The position numbers and the translations under genes are program-made. From assembly GCA_037176885.1 (NCBI GenBank), contig JAWWNJ010000065.1, positions 62,001 through 126,000 of the forward strand: DNA of 64,000 nucleotides, read 5' to 3'. This document shows positions 19,719-31,142 of this stretch, one piece after another. This stretch comes from Favolaschia claudopus. Taxonomy: Eukaryota; Basidiomycota; Agaricomycetes; Agaricales; Mycenaceae. The first letter of the stretch is position 1, and every line of letters begins with the position of its first letter. The notes beneath the pieces were generated by a model. It did no database searches and had not been told where the DNA came from. It worked only from the letters and a program-made list of their open reading frames with translations.

Positions 19719-21470
19719 GGAGGGTAAGCTTGCTTCAGTACGAATGGGAATTCAATATCGTAGTCGAATACGTCCAATTCATTCATGTACAGTAGCTAAT
19801 CTTGCTAAATTCGGGCAACATCATTGGCTCAAGCAGTGTTTCGCCCGATTTGGGTAACCAACTTATTTCAGTTGACGAACCTCAGAACCGCCTCAGTAAC
19901 CGCCCTCATATTCACCTTCAAAACCCTTCTACTCCTTATGAATCTGGTAGCACACTCAGTGACCCTGGTTTTTTTGGGTTATTAATTTTGACAGTTAAAG
20001 CTTATACTCACTGGTACTTACTGGATAGTGGTAAGTATATTCAAGACACTGGTAGTAGCACAAAGTCTGGTAATTTTTTTGAAGTTGCTCAAAGCATTCC
20101 CCGAGCCCCGGCACTGGTGGCGATTCTAAAAGTGCTTGTGACTTGAGGAGGCTTTTGGGAGGCTTGTAACTTACAAAACTTGATTTTCCTCGGACTTTCG
20201 GCTACAAAAGGTGCGCAAATTCGACTTTCGAGCAAAAAAGGTGCGCGAAATCGGATTTCCGGCGAAAAAACCAACGCGGGAATAAATGTGCATTTGGATC
20301 GCCATAGTTAGTTGGAAGTTAAATAGAATCACAAGCAAATCGAGGCACCCGAAAATCATACTTTGACAGTTGATCGAGTTTGAACATTGTTTACTCAAGC
20401 TCAAGTCTAACAGGCTCGCGTAGATTCAGCAAGTGCACTCGCAAATCTCACCGTGCTGGGGCTAGCTCCTCGAGCGCAAAGCGGCGAGATTTGCCGTACT
20501 CCTGGGAATGTAGTCCACTTACATTTCCAGCGTATCGCTCAGCGCGCGTGGATACCGACCCCTAGCGGCGAGTAGTCCAGTGTGAGACAGGAGCTCCTTA
20601 GCTCTTCTCTCTTTCTGACTATTCTGTCCGCTAGGTGCGTCGCGTTAGATACCTTTCCTCCTTCTCTCTGTCTGATTATCTGTACAATAGTGCACGAGCT
20701 CGTCATTTACCCGCCCTCCTCTCCCTCATATTAGTTACTATTGAAGTACAGTATTCTCTGTATGTTCTTAGTGCGGTCCGCGACCGAAATACATGATGGG
20801 TCCGATGCCGACCGCGCTCGGCGTCACGGCTGCATACCCGCTATCTACCTCGTCCCTTGCGAAGCGAGCCGGTTAGACTTGATAAATCAGTGTCGAGCAA
20901 TGTGCAACGCAACACTCTCCGCTCGCGGACATGAACCTGCAAGATATTCATTGACACTATGAGGGCCCCAAAATCCATGCAATTGCCACAGAGCTCACAC
21001 TCAGATCGTGGAACAACTCAAACTGAACTATTTTCCATTGAAATGGGACGAAATGAACATAATTTTGATCTCGTGAACAGATTGCGTCGTGGGGTTGTCA
21101 CAGAGCAGGGAAACAAGCACAGTAAAGAAAGTGAAGTAGAGTTACCTATAATATTAGTACTCCAGCACTGACCGAGGTTGGGGATATGACATGGCGAACT
21201 CACTTGCTGTTGATGAAAACATACTGTAAGTAGGGTTGGTTTCTGGTTGGATTCAGCGCAAAAATTTTGTGTGGGGGGCTGAGTTCACGGGAGATTTGCC
21301 CAATTACTGAACATCTTGCATGAGCTTTACTACGCGCGGAAGCGTGGCCTGGAAATATATGGTGGTTTGAGGAATGTGTTTTCGGGGTCCTGACATCCCA
21401 AACGGTCAATCGATCACGCAGATCAGCTCGGCAGCTAAGCCGGCGGGCCTAACCGAAGCTGTCCAGTCCG
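19719..21470. other. No supported gene
   Basis: Short unremarkable frames only. 20575-20720 has two similar pyrimidine-rich stretches (TCTCTTTCTGACTATTCTGT and TCTCTCTGTCTGATTATCTG). Nothing assignable. Confidence 0.3.
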
Positions 21471-21479
21471 TGTTGCTAT

Positions 21480-22849
21480 ACATAAAATCGAGGCCATCAA
21501 GCTGCTACAACTCATCGGCTCACTCCTTCAGCACAGGGATAAAGAGCGAAGCTATCAAGATAAGTGTGGAATATTCATGCGAGAACACAAGATGGAGCTC
21601 TTCGATCTGGACGAACCTAGCAGATTCCCCGACGTCTCGAATAACCGATATGGCGCCTACACTTGCAGAAGTGGCATGTTTCCACACTTTGATTCATCAA
21701 CTCATCCACGAGACCCTGGACGGCAAAACCAATTCTGGCAAAGCCAACCAATGTCCTCAATGGGCTGGCGTGTCCGGTTACAATGGCGGAGATGGTCGCC
21801 TTGGCGCTGTATGGAGCATCGGTTTCGTGGCCGTACATGGCCCAGGTCCGCACCACGAAGGAGTCTCCTGTGAACTTGCTGTCGCTTACTGATCTGCATC
21901 GCAAACTGCCTATTTTTTGCTCCAACATCGCCGCCCACCCTTACCTTCTCTTGGACCCAACCGCCTCGCCAGACCAGCTCACAATCGACGGACGTCCTTT
22001 TGGCAACAAATTGCTCTTCTGGTCCATTGATCAACTCCGTCCCCTCCCGAATCTCTTCCTCGTCATCTCTCGGATGTTCTCTGGCTGCGAGACTGGCTGG
22101 ATCAGATTCACTCCCGAGTTTCACATCGGAGGCACTTTCGACACACTCACCCCTTGGCAGCGTGCTTTACTTCACATCCCGTCTACAAACGATCGCAATG
22201 AAGGCGCTCTTGGGTCGAATACATCGTTCTCACGGGATAAACCCAACTCCAGCCCTCAGTCTTTCTCCAATCGCACCCGAGCGGAACGCAACAACACCGA
22301 AGCTTTCATCAAAAAACACTGTGATGCAGCAGTCGAAATTTGTGATGCGGGAAGTGCGAAAGGATGGCAAGTTGAGGGTGCGCACGACATTCAGGAAGGC
22401 TTTCTTGGCTTCTCAGCGAGACAAAGCGGAGAAGGGGCAGAAACGACGCGAGAAAGCGGCAGCAAAAAAGAAGGCCACCGAATTCCGGCTAGCGACGACC
22501 CACTTGGAGCTCAACGTTGATGCCATCCAAGCGATGACTTCGGTTAAATTGAAGGGGCAACTGGAGGTCTATCGAGATGTGTTGAAGGACGAGATTTTGA
22601 AGAAGAAACTGTGGAAGGACATGGCGACAGTTGCGGTGCGCCGAACTTTGGTACTTGAAGCTCGAGCCCGCGAATTGGCTCGCCGACGGTGAGCACTACG
22701 CTGCCAGCGACACCTGCTGACATATCATTCACAGAGAAAATACCCTTGTAGTTCCCGCTAACCCCTCCGAACCGTCAGAAGATTCTATGGTCATCGATGA
22801 GTACGGATATTGTGAAGGTGATGATGCTGAATGGGAGGACATGAACTAA
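21480..22849 (+). pseudogene. Conserved agaricomycete TE-associated family, multiply frameshifted
   Basis: Homologous-looking blocks occur in successive frames: KLLQLIGSLLQHRDKERSYQ and FPDVSNNRYGAY (~21490-21660), then LSLTDLHRKLPIF, GCETGWIRFTPEFHIGGTF and NRTRAERNNTEAFI (21850-22317), then FVMREVRKDGKLRVRTTFRK to 22688. A GT-AG intron (22689-22734) leads to a last exon ending EDMN-stop at 22849. The final frameshift fits a one-base change in the A run at 22311-22316. The blocks match a family I know from mushroom genomes around transposons, but I cannot name its function. The C-terminal half is strongly basic and helical. Decayed, at least three frameshifts. Confidence 0.6.
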
Positions 22850-22851
22850 CT

Positions 22852-23500
22852 TATTACCAACTTACGATATGGGAGCCGATAGATATTGGTATTATAAACA
22901 TATTCTACAGCGACAGCTAGATGTATAAATGGATGTGGAAGCCGGAATGCGAGGGAACATGGGTTTCGAGATGCTAGGCGGGAGCAAACAAGTACAAGCA
23001 TGCCGGATTAGTCCACGGCGGTGCCGGTCCCCAGTGACACCTTCCTATGCCCCTTCTGCTGTTTGACTGCTGTTGGGCGTTGGAAATTTTCAATATTGAA
23101 AAACACCGGAATTTGCCGAATATTGGATGATTTCACGATAGGTGATCATCACGATTTGATTGGATCAACCCAGCGAAACGAGAAGTTGAACGTGGAGTTT
23201 CAGTCGAAGGGATTGAAACGAAGAATATGAAACGCCAGGGAGCATCTCTATTGGCTAGAAGGAATATGCGGGTGCCATTGGGTACTTCTCATTGGGCGTA
23301 AGAATTTTGCTGTTTCATTTGGCGTTTGGGAGGTTGAACTGGGAGTTTCGAGTTAAATATTGCCATATGAGACGTGGTTTGGCGTCTAAGCTCTCGTTTG
23401 AGAGGTTAGGAAACAGTTTGAACTCCTGGTTGGCCTCTCGACAATCGAGGGGAATTGTTTCGGGTTGGTTCAAACATGTTAGATTAATTATTTGGCATAC
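22852..23500. other. Probable U3 part of a gypsy LTR; no gene
   Basis: No open frame with motifs. It precedes a TATA box and the gypsy Gag, so part of it is likely LTR. The LTR start could not be fixed because no second LTR is present. Confidence 0.35.
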
Positions 23501-23513
23501 AAACAAAAAGTAG

Positions 23514-23522
23514 TATAAAAGG
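23514..23522 (+). promoter_or_regulatory. TATA box of a gypsy LTR
   Basis: TATAAAAGG about 500 bp upstream of the Gag frame, followed by GTACAGTAGAGTAGTGAATT, a plausible transcription start region. Inferred from position; no experimental support. Confidence 0.45.
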
Positions 23523-24024
23523 ACGGTCGTTTTGTACAGTAGAGTAGTGAATTCTACGCCCAGATTCTACCTGTGATCTCTCGCTTCTTTGAACGGAACG
23601 GATACTTTGAACGGAACGAACTTACGGAACGATTTTGAACGGATTTGATTTTGGTTGGATTTTTGACTTACGGTTTTGTTGAACGGTTTCTTGAAGGACT
23701 TGTTGGAATTGAAGGATTTGGATTTTGGATTTGTGTCGTGTTGAATTGATTTGAGTTACTTGCTGCGATATACTTTCGTAGGAATCCCCGAACTTGCGCG
23801 AACGGAGCGAATTGGCAGCGTTGGACTTTGAATTGATATTGTTGGATTGGTATTTCGGATTAGGCTGCGGGTTAGCTTTTGGTCGATTCTGAGTTCACGC
23901 ACCTTTACGCACCGAGCGTTTCATCTGGAGCCCACCGCGAGGGGGTTCATCCAGTAAACACCAAAATTGATTGCGCCAGTCGCAGTCGTTTGTGTAACTC
24001 AAGACACGATTCTATTTTGGATTC

Positions 24025-24890
24025 TTGCTGGCAGGAGTCTTAACACCTGTTGAAAGGGGAAGGAAAGAAGTTAGGGATCAAGTACGAACGCGATCAGCGG
24101 CGTACTTAGCGAGGAAAAGGACGGAGAATACTTCAGGCTTTGCAGGCGACGCCAGAGACGTTGATTTTGAGGACAATTCGCTAGACGAATTACCTTTTGT
24201 TAACGAATCACTTTTCGACGAAAGATTAACACCGGACTCGGACGAGCTCGATTTTGTTTCTTTCACTCTACGACCAGTTACACCAGATACGATGGCGAAC
24301 ACAATACCTGCTGGAACGGGGGTTGCGAGTTTTAAGGTGCCGAGGCCTTGGGAAGCGAAAGTACCAAAGTTTACGACTGATGATAAAGATGATCTGCAAG
24401 ATTTTATCGAGCAGGATATCATCGAGCTCGGCAAAATAACGGATGACAATGAGAAGAAACGGTTACTCACCAGTTACCTTCCTTCGAGGACTCGGGAAAC
24501 CTGGAGAGCATTATCGGAGTATTCAGCTGCTGCTACCTCGTACAGTGATTTCAAAGACGCGGTGTTGAAAGTCTACCCGGAGTTGAAAGAGGATCGAGAT
24601 GGCACTCTGGAAGAGTTGGAAAAATTGTGCTCGGAGAATAAGAGCATAAGACGTACCGAAGAAGGTCGTTTGACTCGATTTGGGATGAAGTTTAGGGCTC
24701 TTGTGAAGAAGCTGAGCAAGGAACCAGCTATTATTCTGAAAGAGGCGTGCCGCTGATATCTTGCAGCGCTTGAGCGAGGATTCGCTGAAACACTCAGGAC
24801 GGCGATAAATACAAGAAGTATGATTAAAGAGGACATACGACAAGCTGGGGTTGGTCCGCAAGCTGCTGTGCACTGGGTTGGTATATGAAA
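24025..24890 (+). pseudogene. Gypsy Gag, frameshifted and truncated
   Basis: The frame 24025-24756 contains an acidic N-terminal region, then the agaricomycete gypsy Gag core: WEAKVPKFTTDDKDDLQDF, EKKRLLTSYLPSRTRETW and SYSDFKDAVLKVYPEL. The frame stops at 24754, but the next frame continues the same protein (YLAALERGFAETLRTAINTR), so a one-base frameshift near 24750 broke it. It forms the virus-like particle core in intact elements. The zinc knuckle is missing. Confidence 0.75.
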
Positions 24891-25019
24891 TTCCGGTGAT
24901 TTATGTGTACACACCGTAAGATAGACGTCACCCCGATCCGGCACGTGGTTATGTAAGCCGAAACATCATGTCAACAAAGTCCTTATAACTCTGGGCACAA
25001 CAACATATTGATAATTCTA

Positions 25020-25525
25020 CAGTGCCAAGCGCCACTTCTCCAACACTGCCTTTTCGGGCGGAAGAAAATTTTTGTAATTTATTTGTGATTTTCTGAGGAA
25101 GGAAACCGACCAAAAGAATGCGTTTGGCGTCGAGAACTCACTTTTTCCCACGGTGTTTCACTTTTTTCGGGTCTGAAAAATATAAAATCGTCATTTTGGC
25201 TCTAATTTTGGATGGATTGAGCCCAGATGTGTTCAGTAATGCTGGCACGGCAAAGTCCGGGAAACACGTGATCTTAACCCTAACCGATTTGGGAATTTGA
25301 TGATGGCATCAACCATAATTAGGGTTTGTTTCACTTTTTCGGAGGTGAAAACACAAAAACTTGTTCAATTGCCTTGCAAAGCACAAGATGAGTTGCTACA
25401 CATCCATAGAGACGTTCTACACTGTTTTTAAGTTGAATGGTGATGACGGCATAATGTAGTATCGAGTTTAACTTTGGATGCCGTCCCCTGCCAAAAAAGG
25501 AACCGTGATGTGATGCTTGGCACTG
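25020..25525. mobile_element. MITE with CAGTGCCAAGC ends, 506 bp
   Basis: Starts CAGTGCCAAGC and ends GCTTGGCACTG with TA at 25018-25019 and 25526-25527. The TIR is only about 11-12 bp. No coding capacity. Confidence 0.65.
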
Positions 25526-25527
25526 TA

Positions 25528-26589
25528 AGACCACCAAACTGTAGCTAAGAGGTCTATCTACGATTTGATGGAAAGGTTATCAGGTGATCTTTCCAAAAAA
25601 GGCAACCCATTCCAAAAAGCTTCCAAACTCATTTTCGACGTGTTTAGGCCCATCTTGCGAAAAATTCTTCCAACATTTGACGGATTACATAAGCTTACAT
25701 ACACAGTACACGTGATATTTCCGCGATCATAGACGCGACGCGACGCGCCATGTAAGCTTTGGAATACACTGTTTAGTGTGAGGAAAGTATGACTCGGCCC
25801 TCCCTCTCAGATATGCTAGACCAGCACCAGGACTTAGTCATTGTTCCCCTGACAGCCCGCTATTCCTTGCATCACTCCAGCCTTCTTGGGAACACTACTC
25901 CCTCCAGACTTCCCCCTTCGTCACATCTTCCTCCTTCCGACCCCCCCGTTCCCTGTGCATGGCCTATTGCCGTAGAGGCCCATGCCACATGCTGTCCTTA
26001 CGTACCGTATGCCTCCGTTCCCCTCCTCGACAGACTCCTGTCGACCCTGCGCTCCTACAGCTAGTGCTCAGCGCAACCCGGTTCCCGACTGGTCTTCCGG
26101 TCAGACTTCTAGCCCTCCGAGAGCTCTGATACCCGAGCTCTGGTCGTCCGGACCTCCGGCCTTCTGGCTCCGGTCCCCCGGTCCCCGAGCCGGCTTCCCA
26201 CGCTCCCCCGGAACCGGGCCAAGCCCCAGCGGTTCTGTCACCCAAGCCTCGATGCTCCCGCTGTCTCGCCCTGGCTCTAGCGCCCTTCCCGGGTTCCCTG
26301 GGCTCTATTCCTCCGGTTTCTCGACCCTCCGGGCCCCGAGCTCCGGCCCTCCGGACTCCGGCTCCGGTTTCCCACGCTCCCCGGACCACAGGGTATCTCC
26401 GGGCCTTTGTCGGTCTACGATCTCTGGACCAGTATTGTGATCCTCCCTCTTCTGGGCGTATCCCTGGCTCCCTGCTACTGTTGGGTCATCTGATCATTTA
26501 TATCACATCATAGATGCTGTGCTACTACATAGTTCCCACACCCCGTGAGAAGTCACGCGTCACGCGCCCTTTTACTGTGACGCCTGGGC
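25528..26589. other. GC-rich imperfect tandem repeats, no gene
   Basis: 26080-26400 carries imperfect repeats of CTCCGG(CC/AC)T...CGGTTTCCCACGCTCCCCGG, Pro/Ser-rich in one frame and Gly/Arg-rich in the other. Open frames here are composition artefacts. 25690-25760 has a small inverted repeat (AAGCTTACAT/ATGTAAGCTT). Confidence 0.4.
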
Positions 26590-27087
26590 ATGGAGACTCC
26601 TTACTGTTTCGCCATGTCCAGTCGCGACCACAATCCTCGCACCTCCTCCAGCTTACCATTCCCACTGTCCCCATGCAGCAATACCGTCCCCTTCCCTTGG
26701 TTGCACGGCGCTGTTCCTCTGGAGGGTTCTGAAAACCTTCCCCCGCCGCGAGTTCGAGCGCAACGAGTGGAAACCCAGCGCAGGAGCCAGCCTCCTACTC
26801 CCTTGGAAGCATTTCATACTGCTCTTCAGCACGTTCGGATGATGTCCTTGAGAGCGCAGCTTTCGACGGCGCCGTCGCATGAGAAACATGCTGTGATCGA
26901 CCCATACCAAGACAAGCCAAACATCGCGGTTCTACTGCTGCATCGTCATGCCCGTGGCAGGCAGTTGGGAGCTGGCAAAGCCTCTTCACCTCAGCGCGTG
27001 ACATATCCTTCACCGCTACGGACTTCCCTCTCCTTTGAGGGGCAGCTGGATGGATCTCCTAACATTGCCACTGGCCTCAAAAGATGA
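26590..27087 (+). CDS. Hypothetical 165-aa open frame, unrecognised
   Basis: Longest frame of the area, with TPLEAFHTALQHVRMMSLRAQL as a plausible helix after a Pro/Arg-rich part. This might be retrotransposon Gag sequence but no diagnostic motif is present. Gene status is doubtful. Confidence 0.2.
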   Translation: METPYCFAMSSRDHNPRTSSSLPFPLSPCSNTVPFPWLHGAVPLEGSENLPPPRVRAQRVETQRRSQPPTPLEAFHTALQHVRMMSLRAQLSTAPSHEKHAVIDPYQDKPNIAVLLLHRHARGRQLGAGKASSPQRVTYPSPLRTSLSFEGQLDGSPNIATGLKR

Positions 27088-28320
27088 TGAGGGCCCCGAT
27101 GATGTATGAATGTCGAATTTGGAGGGTGCTTGGGGGGCGGGAGATCGATGTACTGAGTCCGTGATAGCTACGAAAGATGACAACAGAGAGAATGAGGGTG
27201 GTGATGCACATGAGTTTCGAGGGTTCTCGATCGAAGAGATCGATGTTTTGCTCCCTTGGCTGCTATTTACCTTTCACTTATCTGTTAATCTATGTTGCCC
27301 CGAGTCCGTTTGGGAAATGGAAAGACCGGCGACCCGATCGGCGGTCCATGACATAAGGTAGATCAGGAGTGCCGCATCGGCTTGAATGCCGGCGGTACCA
27401 TACATATGTAAACAATGCGAGACGTTCCTTTTCGATTTCTCAATGTCGTTCCTCAACGCCTTTCAACGCGATACAGAGCTACAGTGCCTGAATATAATAT
27501 TTAGATTATCACTTTTATCACCTCTAGTTTCCTTAAAACAGATCCAAGTAGCTAGATAAGTATCATCATTTGCCAAATTGCCAGCCAGTGACGTGCTGAT
27601 GTGCAGTCTTGCTCTATCAATACCAGGAGCAACACAGACGGTGTACCTCTAAAAGAAAAGACGAGCTCAACGTAGGCGTAGGCGAGCTCATTGTGATGGA
27701 AGGAAGAGAACTGATGTGTTCGACGAGTTGAAGGGATCAACCCTGCCGACTTGCCGCCGGTCTTGATGACGGTCGTGATGGCGGCCTTTCCAATCCCAAA
27801 TTTCCTGACTGAATAAAAGATCTCCTCACCCATTTTTTGCCTCACCCCGGACTGCATCAAAAGCCCAGAAGCAATGAGGGAAAAAAGTAGTTTGATCGTG
27901 ACATTTTGCCGTTGTTCTGCCAAAATCTGCTGAGAACTGGACTCGATAGGACGGTCATACCCATTTAAATTTTAGAGGGAATATGTACTTTATCTATAGC
28001 TCACATTGTGCACTTTAAACAAAATTTTCTGCCCAGCCGTTGTTGCGCGCAGGCGTTGTCAAAAAAAAAGGCTTGGCGTTGTGGTCACCGTGCGTTGTGG
28101 CATTTTGGTGCGTTTTTCGGCGTTTTTCGGTGTTTTTCGGTGTTGTACAACGCCGCAACCAGTTTCGTAAAACACTGATGGACTAGAGCGAGAGAATGTC
28201 GAGCATTGAAAACGAATTGAGTGTCGCCAATATTTTTCTGGAGCGTCCGGAGGAGCGAGATGCCCATTTCGCGGCAACAGAGGGGGGTGATAAAAAGGCA
28301 GAATTTATTCTGAAAGCGCT
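27088..28320. other. No supported gene; GTT-rich repeat near its end
   Basis: A minus-strand frame (27923-27552) has no motif I recognise. 28033-28185 is a relative of the GTT-rich insert at 16220-16564 (CGTTGT words, GTTGTACAACGCCGCAAC, then AAAACACTGATG). Confidence 0.35.
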
Positions 28321-28450
28321 TACAGCAGTTTGCAGATGTACATGTCTTAGTCTTAGTCCTATACATGAAAACACAAGGATCAGGACACGTCAGCTCTCTT
28401 GACCGGAACCATCACCGTCACGACATTTCCCACGACCAAAATTTTGCTGG

Positions 28451-29052
28451 ATGCAAGGCGAGCGTGCCCCTCCTCGCCCTCCAGCAACGGGCCTTCGGCG
28501 CCCAAGGTCACCGGACTCCCCTCCCCGTCCTATGCAGAAGTCTCGAGACGATTCCGTTACCAAGTCCCCACATTCGTCCCGCGTAATCAAGAAAAGCCGA
28601 ACCGATGGTCCCGACGCAACACCCGCCACCATCTCCAGCATCATCGCGACCACTATACCAGTCCATCCCACCCCTCGCCACGACCACGCCCCCAACGCAG
28701 CGCACCCGCGGGCCGCCGTCCCTCAGTCTCACACAACAATTGACATCCTGTCCACCAAGCTCAGAAAGGAAGCAACGGCTTTACTGGAGACACTCCGTGA
28801 ATTCCAACGATGCATACCTGATTACGAGGGGGTTCCCGAATGCACAGCGGACAACATCTTGGCCATCCTCCCTCTGGTTATTGACATCGCTGAAACTTTC
28901 GAACCTTTTACAACGCCGTACAAGCAAGGCGTCTTCGACGATGATTCCAGCATGGAACCCGCCGTGGCTCCTGTTAGTCCACACAGCCCAACCACATTTG
29001 CAGAGGCCGTCAAGGCCGAACCTCCGCACCCTCATACCTCCAAGCCGAAGCG

Positions 29053-29095
<43 letters not shown>

Positions 29096-29703
29096 TCGCC
29101 CAAACCGTCGATTCCATCCACTCGGTTGATCATTGACCTGTCTGACACCCGCTGCACGAAGAAACCTCACCCCGATTCACTATGCAGGGCTATCAACGGC
29201 GTTCTGGACGGTCGGCTAGCAGTTAGCGCTACCTCCATGTCCCAAAGTGGCAACCTCGTTCTCCACGCAACTGCGCCGGCTTGCTCAGCCCAGGCGCTCG
29301 CAGCGCACCGCTCGCTGCTATGAAGGACCATCGCTCCACTTCTGGGTTGCGCCCCCGATGCTGAACCACCCATTTACCCCGCAGACCCATGGCACAAGGT
29401 GGTTTTCCACCGAGTGCCAATCTTGGAGGAAGGAGGGCTTCCCCACTCTCGCGATTTTGTGCGCGAGTTGGCGAAGCGCAACCAACTTCCAGGGGCACAG
29501 TATCGAATTGGTAATGTCCGTTTTCTTCACAAGCGGGATAGCATCCCCTAGTCGGAAGTGTCTGTCCGCGTGGACTTCATCGCGGCGGAGGACGCGCGTC
29601 GCTTCTTACGTGACGGCATCTTCCTCTATGGAGCACATTGTCGGGCCACTCCGTACAAAGCTCGGGCTTCAAGCGGACGGCGCCCCCCGAGGTAATGGCT
29701 GAC
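28451..29703 (+). pseudogene. LINE ORF1 (Gag-like), two stops, poly-Pro tract
   Basis: One frame runs the whole length, broken by stops at about 29321 and 29549. N-terminal Pro/Arg-rich region, a helical segment (TKLRKEATALLETLREFQRC), a polyproline run encoded by 39 consecutive C, then the RRM-like ORF1 core (LIIDLSDTR, NLVLHATAPA, HKVVFHRVPILEEG, VSVRVDFIAAEDARRFL). It ends just before where zinc knuckles are expected. In intact LINEs this protein binds the element RNA. Confidence 0.7.
29053..29091 (+). repeat. Poly-C tract, 39 bases
   Basis: An uninterrupted run of C inside the LINE ORF1, read as proline. Prone to slippage and to sequencing length error. Confidence 0.9.
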
Positions 29704-30747
29704 TGCCACTTATGCCCCATTTCTTCTTCACCTATGGTTCCTATGTCGAGTTATCGTTCTCACCGTCGATGGAAGCGCTCGCCCACCTACTCCAAGACTA
29801 TACTCTACCAACCACGGTCGAATCCTCACTAGAATTACTTTTTACTTATTTATCGCCCTCCGGGCACCGCGTCTTAGTAGTTGGTTTACTTGTTGCGGTA
29901 TAGAAATGCTGATACAAAAAAAAAAAAAAAAAGAGATCAGGACACGTGAAAAGTAACGTGACTTTGACACGAAACCACGGGACCATGTCGAGATGTCGCT
30001 GCCGGCTGTCGAGATGTTGCTCCCGGTTCCCACGAACCTTCCCGAGGCGCGCAATCCAGCAGAAAAAAAACACGCGGGGTTTGGACAAGCTGGGCACCAG
30101 CCGTAGGTAGGGACGCGAGCGCAGCGAGCCGGCCCTGCCGAAGGCGGTAAGCTTGTAATATTTACAATGTAATGCAATGACACCACGTCGCATCACATGA
30201 GAAGAAAGCACAAAAAACACGTCTTCTTCTCTCCTTCGTATCTCTCTCGTTTCGACGACAGATAGCATGATTTTGGTATCGGAGGACTCGCCGTAATCCG
30301 GGCTTCAAAACGACTATCTTTTATCGCCGAAATCCTGACTTCATTTTGGCCGACATCCACCTTGCTCGTCATCTCATCGCCGTCTTGGACGCAATTCTGG
30401 AGAGAATGCCTCGTGTGTAGGCGCGTTTGGAAGGCATTTCTAGTCGCTTTCGATCTATATGCATTTGTAGCACGGATTCCGGTTAGATAACTTATTGTTC
30501 TCGTGTCTCTTCTCTACTTCCACCGTGATCACAGTTTCGTTCTCTGGTTTTGTTCCTTCTCAGGCGCGGGTCACAATTCCCTGCCGTGCGGTGTATAGCA
30601 CCAGTGGGGTGCGTCTTCAAAAGGAAAGGACGCTAAATTTTCGCTAAAATTTCGCTGTGGCGTATTCTATTTTTCTCGTTTGCCACTGGAGTCTGCGTGG
30701 CTTACTTACTATTAGCCACTTTGTACCACACATACACTACTAAGGAT

Positions 30748-31140
30748 CCCGCAAGGCTCTCCAGTCTCCCCAATTCTCGCTGCGTTCTATAGCGCAGAAT
30801 TGCTGGAGATGTTCAAGCCGAAACGGAACCCGGCGAGTGCCTTTCCTGCCCCCGATGATCATACTGAAGTTGCTTTGATTATGTACGTAGACGACGGGAA
30901 AATTTATGTCGCCTCCGAATCACTGGAAACAAACGTACGGCTACTACGAAAGGCATATATCAAAATTCGCACAACTCTGGGCAACTGGGGACTTGCAATC
31001 GACGATGCAAAACGCGAACTGATGCACTACACGGGCCGCAAGAAGGGAAAAGGCAAGACACCCTTTGCGAATCCCGCTATCCGCCTGCTGAACGCCGACG
31101 GCTCCGAGACCACCACTCAATTTCAATCACCACGTAAAGA
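30748..31140 (+). pseudogene. LINE RT fragment with YVDD box
   Basis: Frame from IPQGSPVSPIL through VALIMYVDDGKIYVAS, the RT catalytic box, to about 31130. A deletion of about 20-30 codons plus frame change separates it from the next frame, where the RT thumb resumes (MAARAENTVNGI). Not functional. Confidence 0.8.
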
Positions 31141-31142
31141 CG

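Larger units (their letters stand above)
23514..24890 (+). mobile_element. Ty3/gypsy 5' fragment: LTR, leader and partial gag
   Basis: The LTR/leader is rich in repeated TTGAACGGAACG-like words (23588-23650). A Gag frame follows. Nothing of protease, RT or integrase is left after about 24890, so the element is 3' truncated. Confidence 0.6.
28391..29934 (+). mobile_element. LINE, internally deleted, poly(A) tail, 13-bp target duplication
   Basis: GATCAGGACACGT is directly repeated at 28378-28390 and 29935-29947, so this is a target-primed insertion. It contains the ORF1 5' part and then the 3' UTR (ATCGCC-TCCGGGCACCGCGTCTTAGTAG) and A-tail. Zinc knuckles, endonuclease, RT and RNase H are missing. 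The 3' UTR matches the LINE ending at 33003, so both are one family. Confidence 0.85.
28358..30156 (+). repeat. GC-rich repeat unit split by a LINE
   Basis: CCTATACATGAAAACACAAG at 28358, broken at 28390, resuming at 29948 with GAAAAGTAACGTGACTTTG and ending TAAGCTTGT at 30156. It lacks part of the GC palindromes and the GGGGCGGAGCCCC hairpin is reduced. Confidence 0.75.

Noticed and set aside
26080..26400. Long Pro/Ser-rich and Gly/Arg-rich frames
   Set aside because: Explained by GC-rich imperfect tandem repeats; no start context or conserved domain.
29053..29091. Poly-C as a possible regulatory G-quadruplex-forming site
   Set aside because: It lies in a dead LINE copy; a regulatory role has no support.
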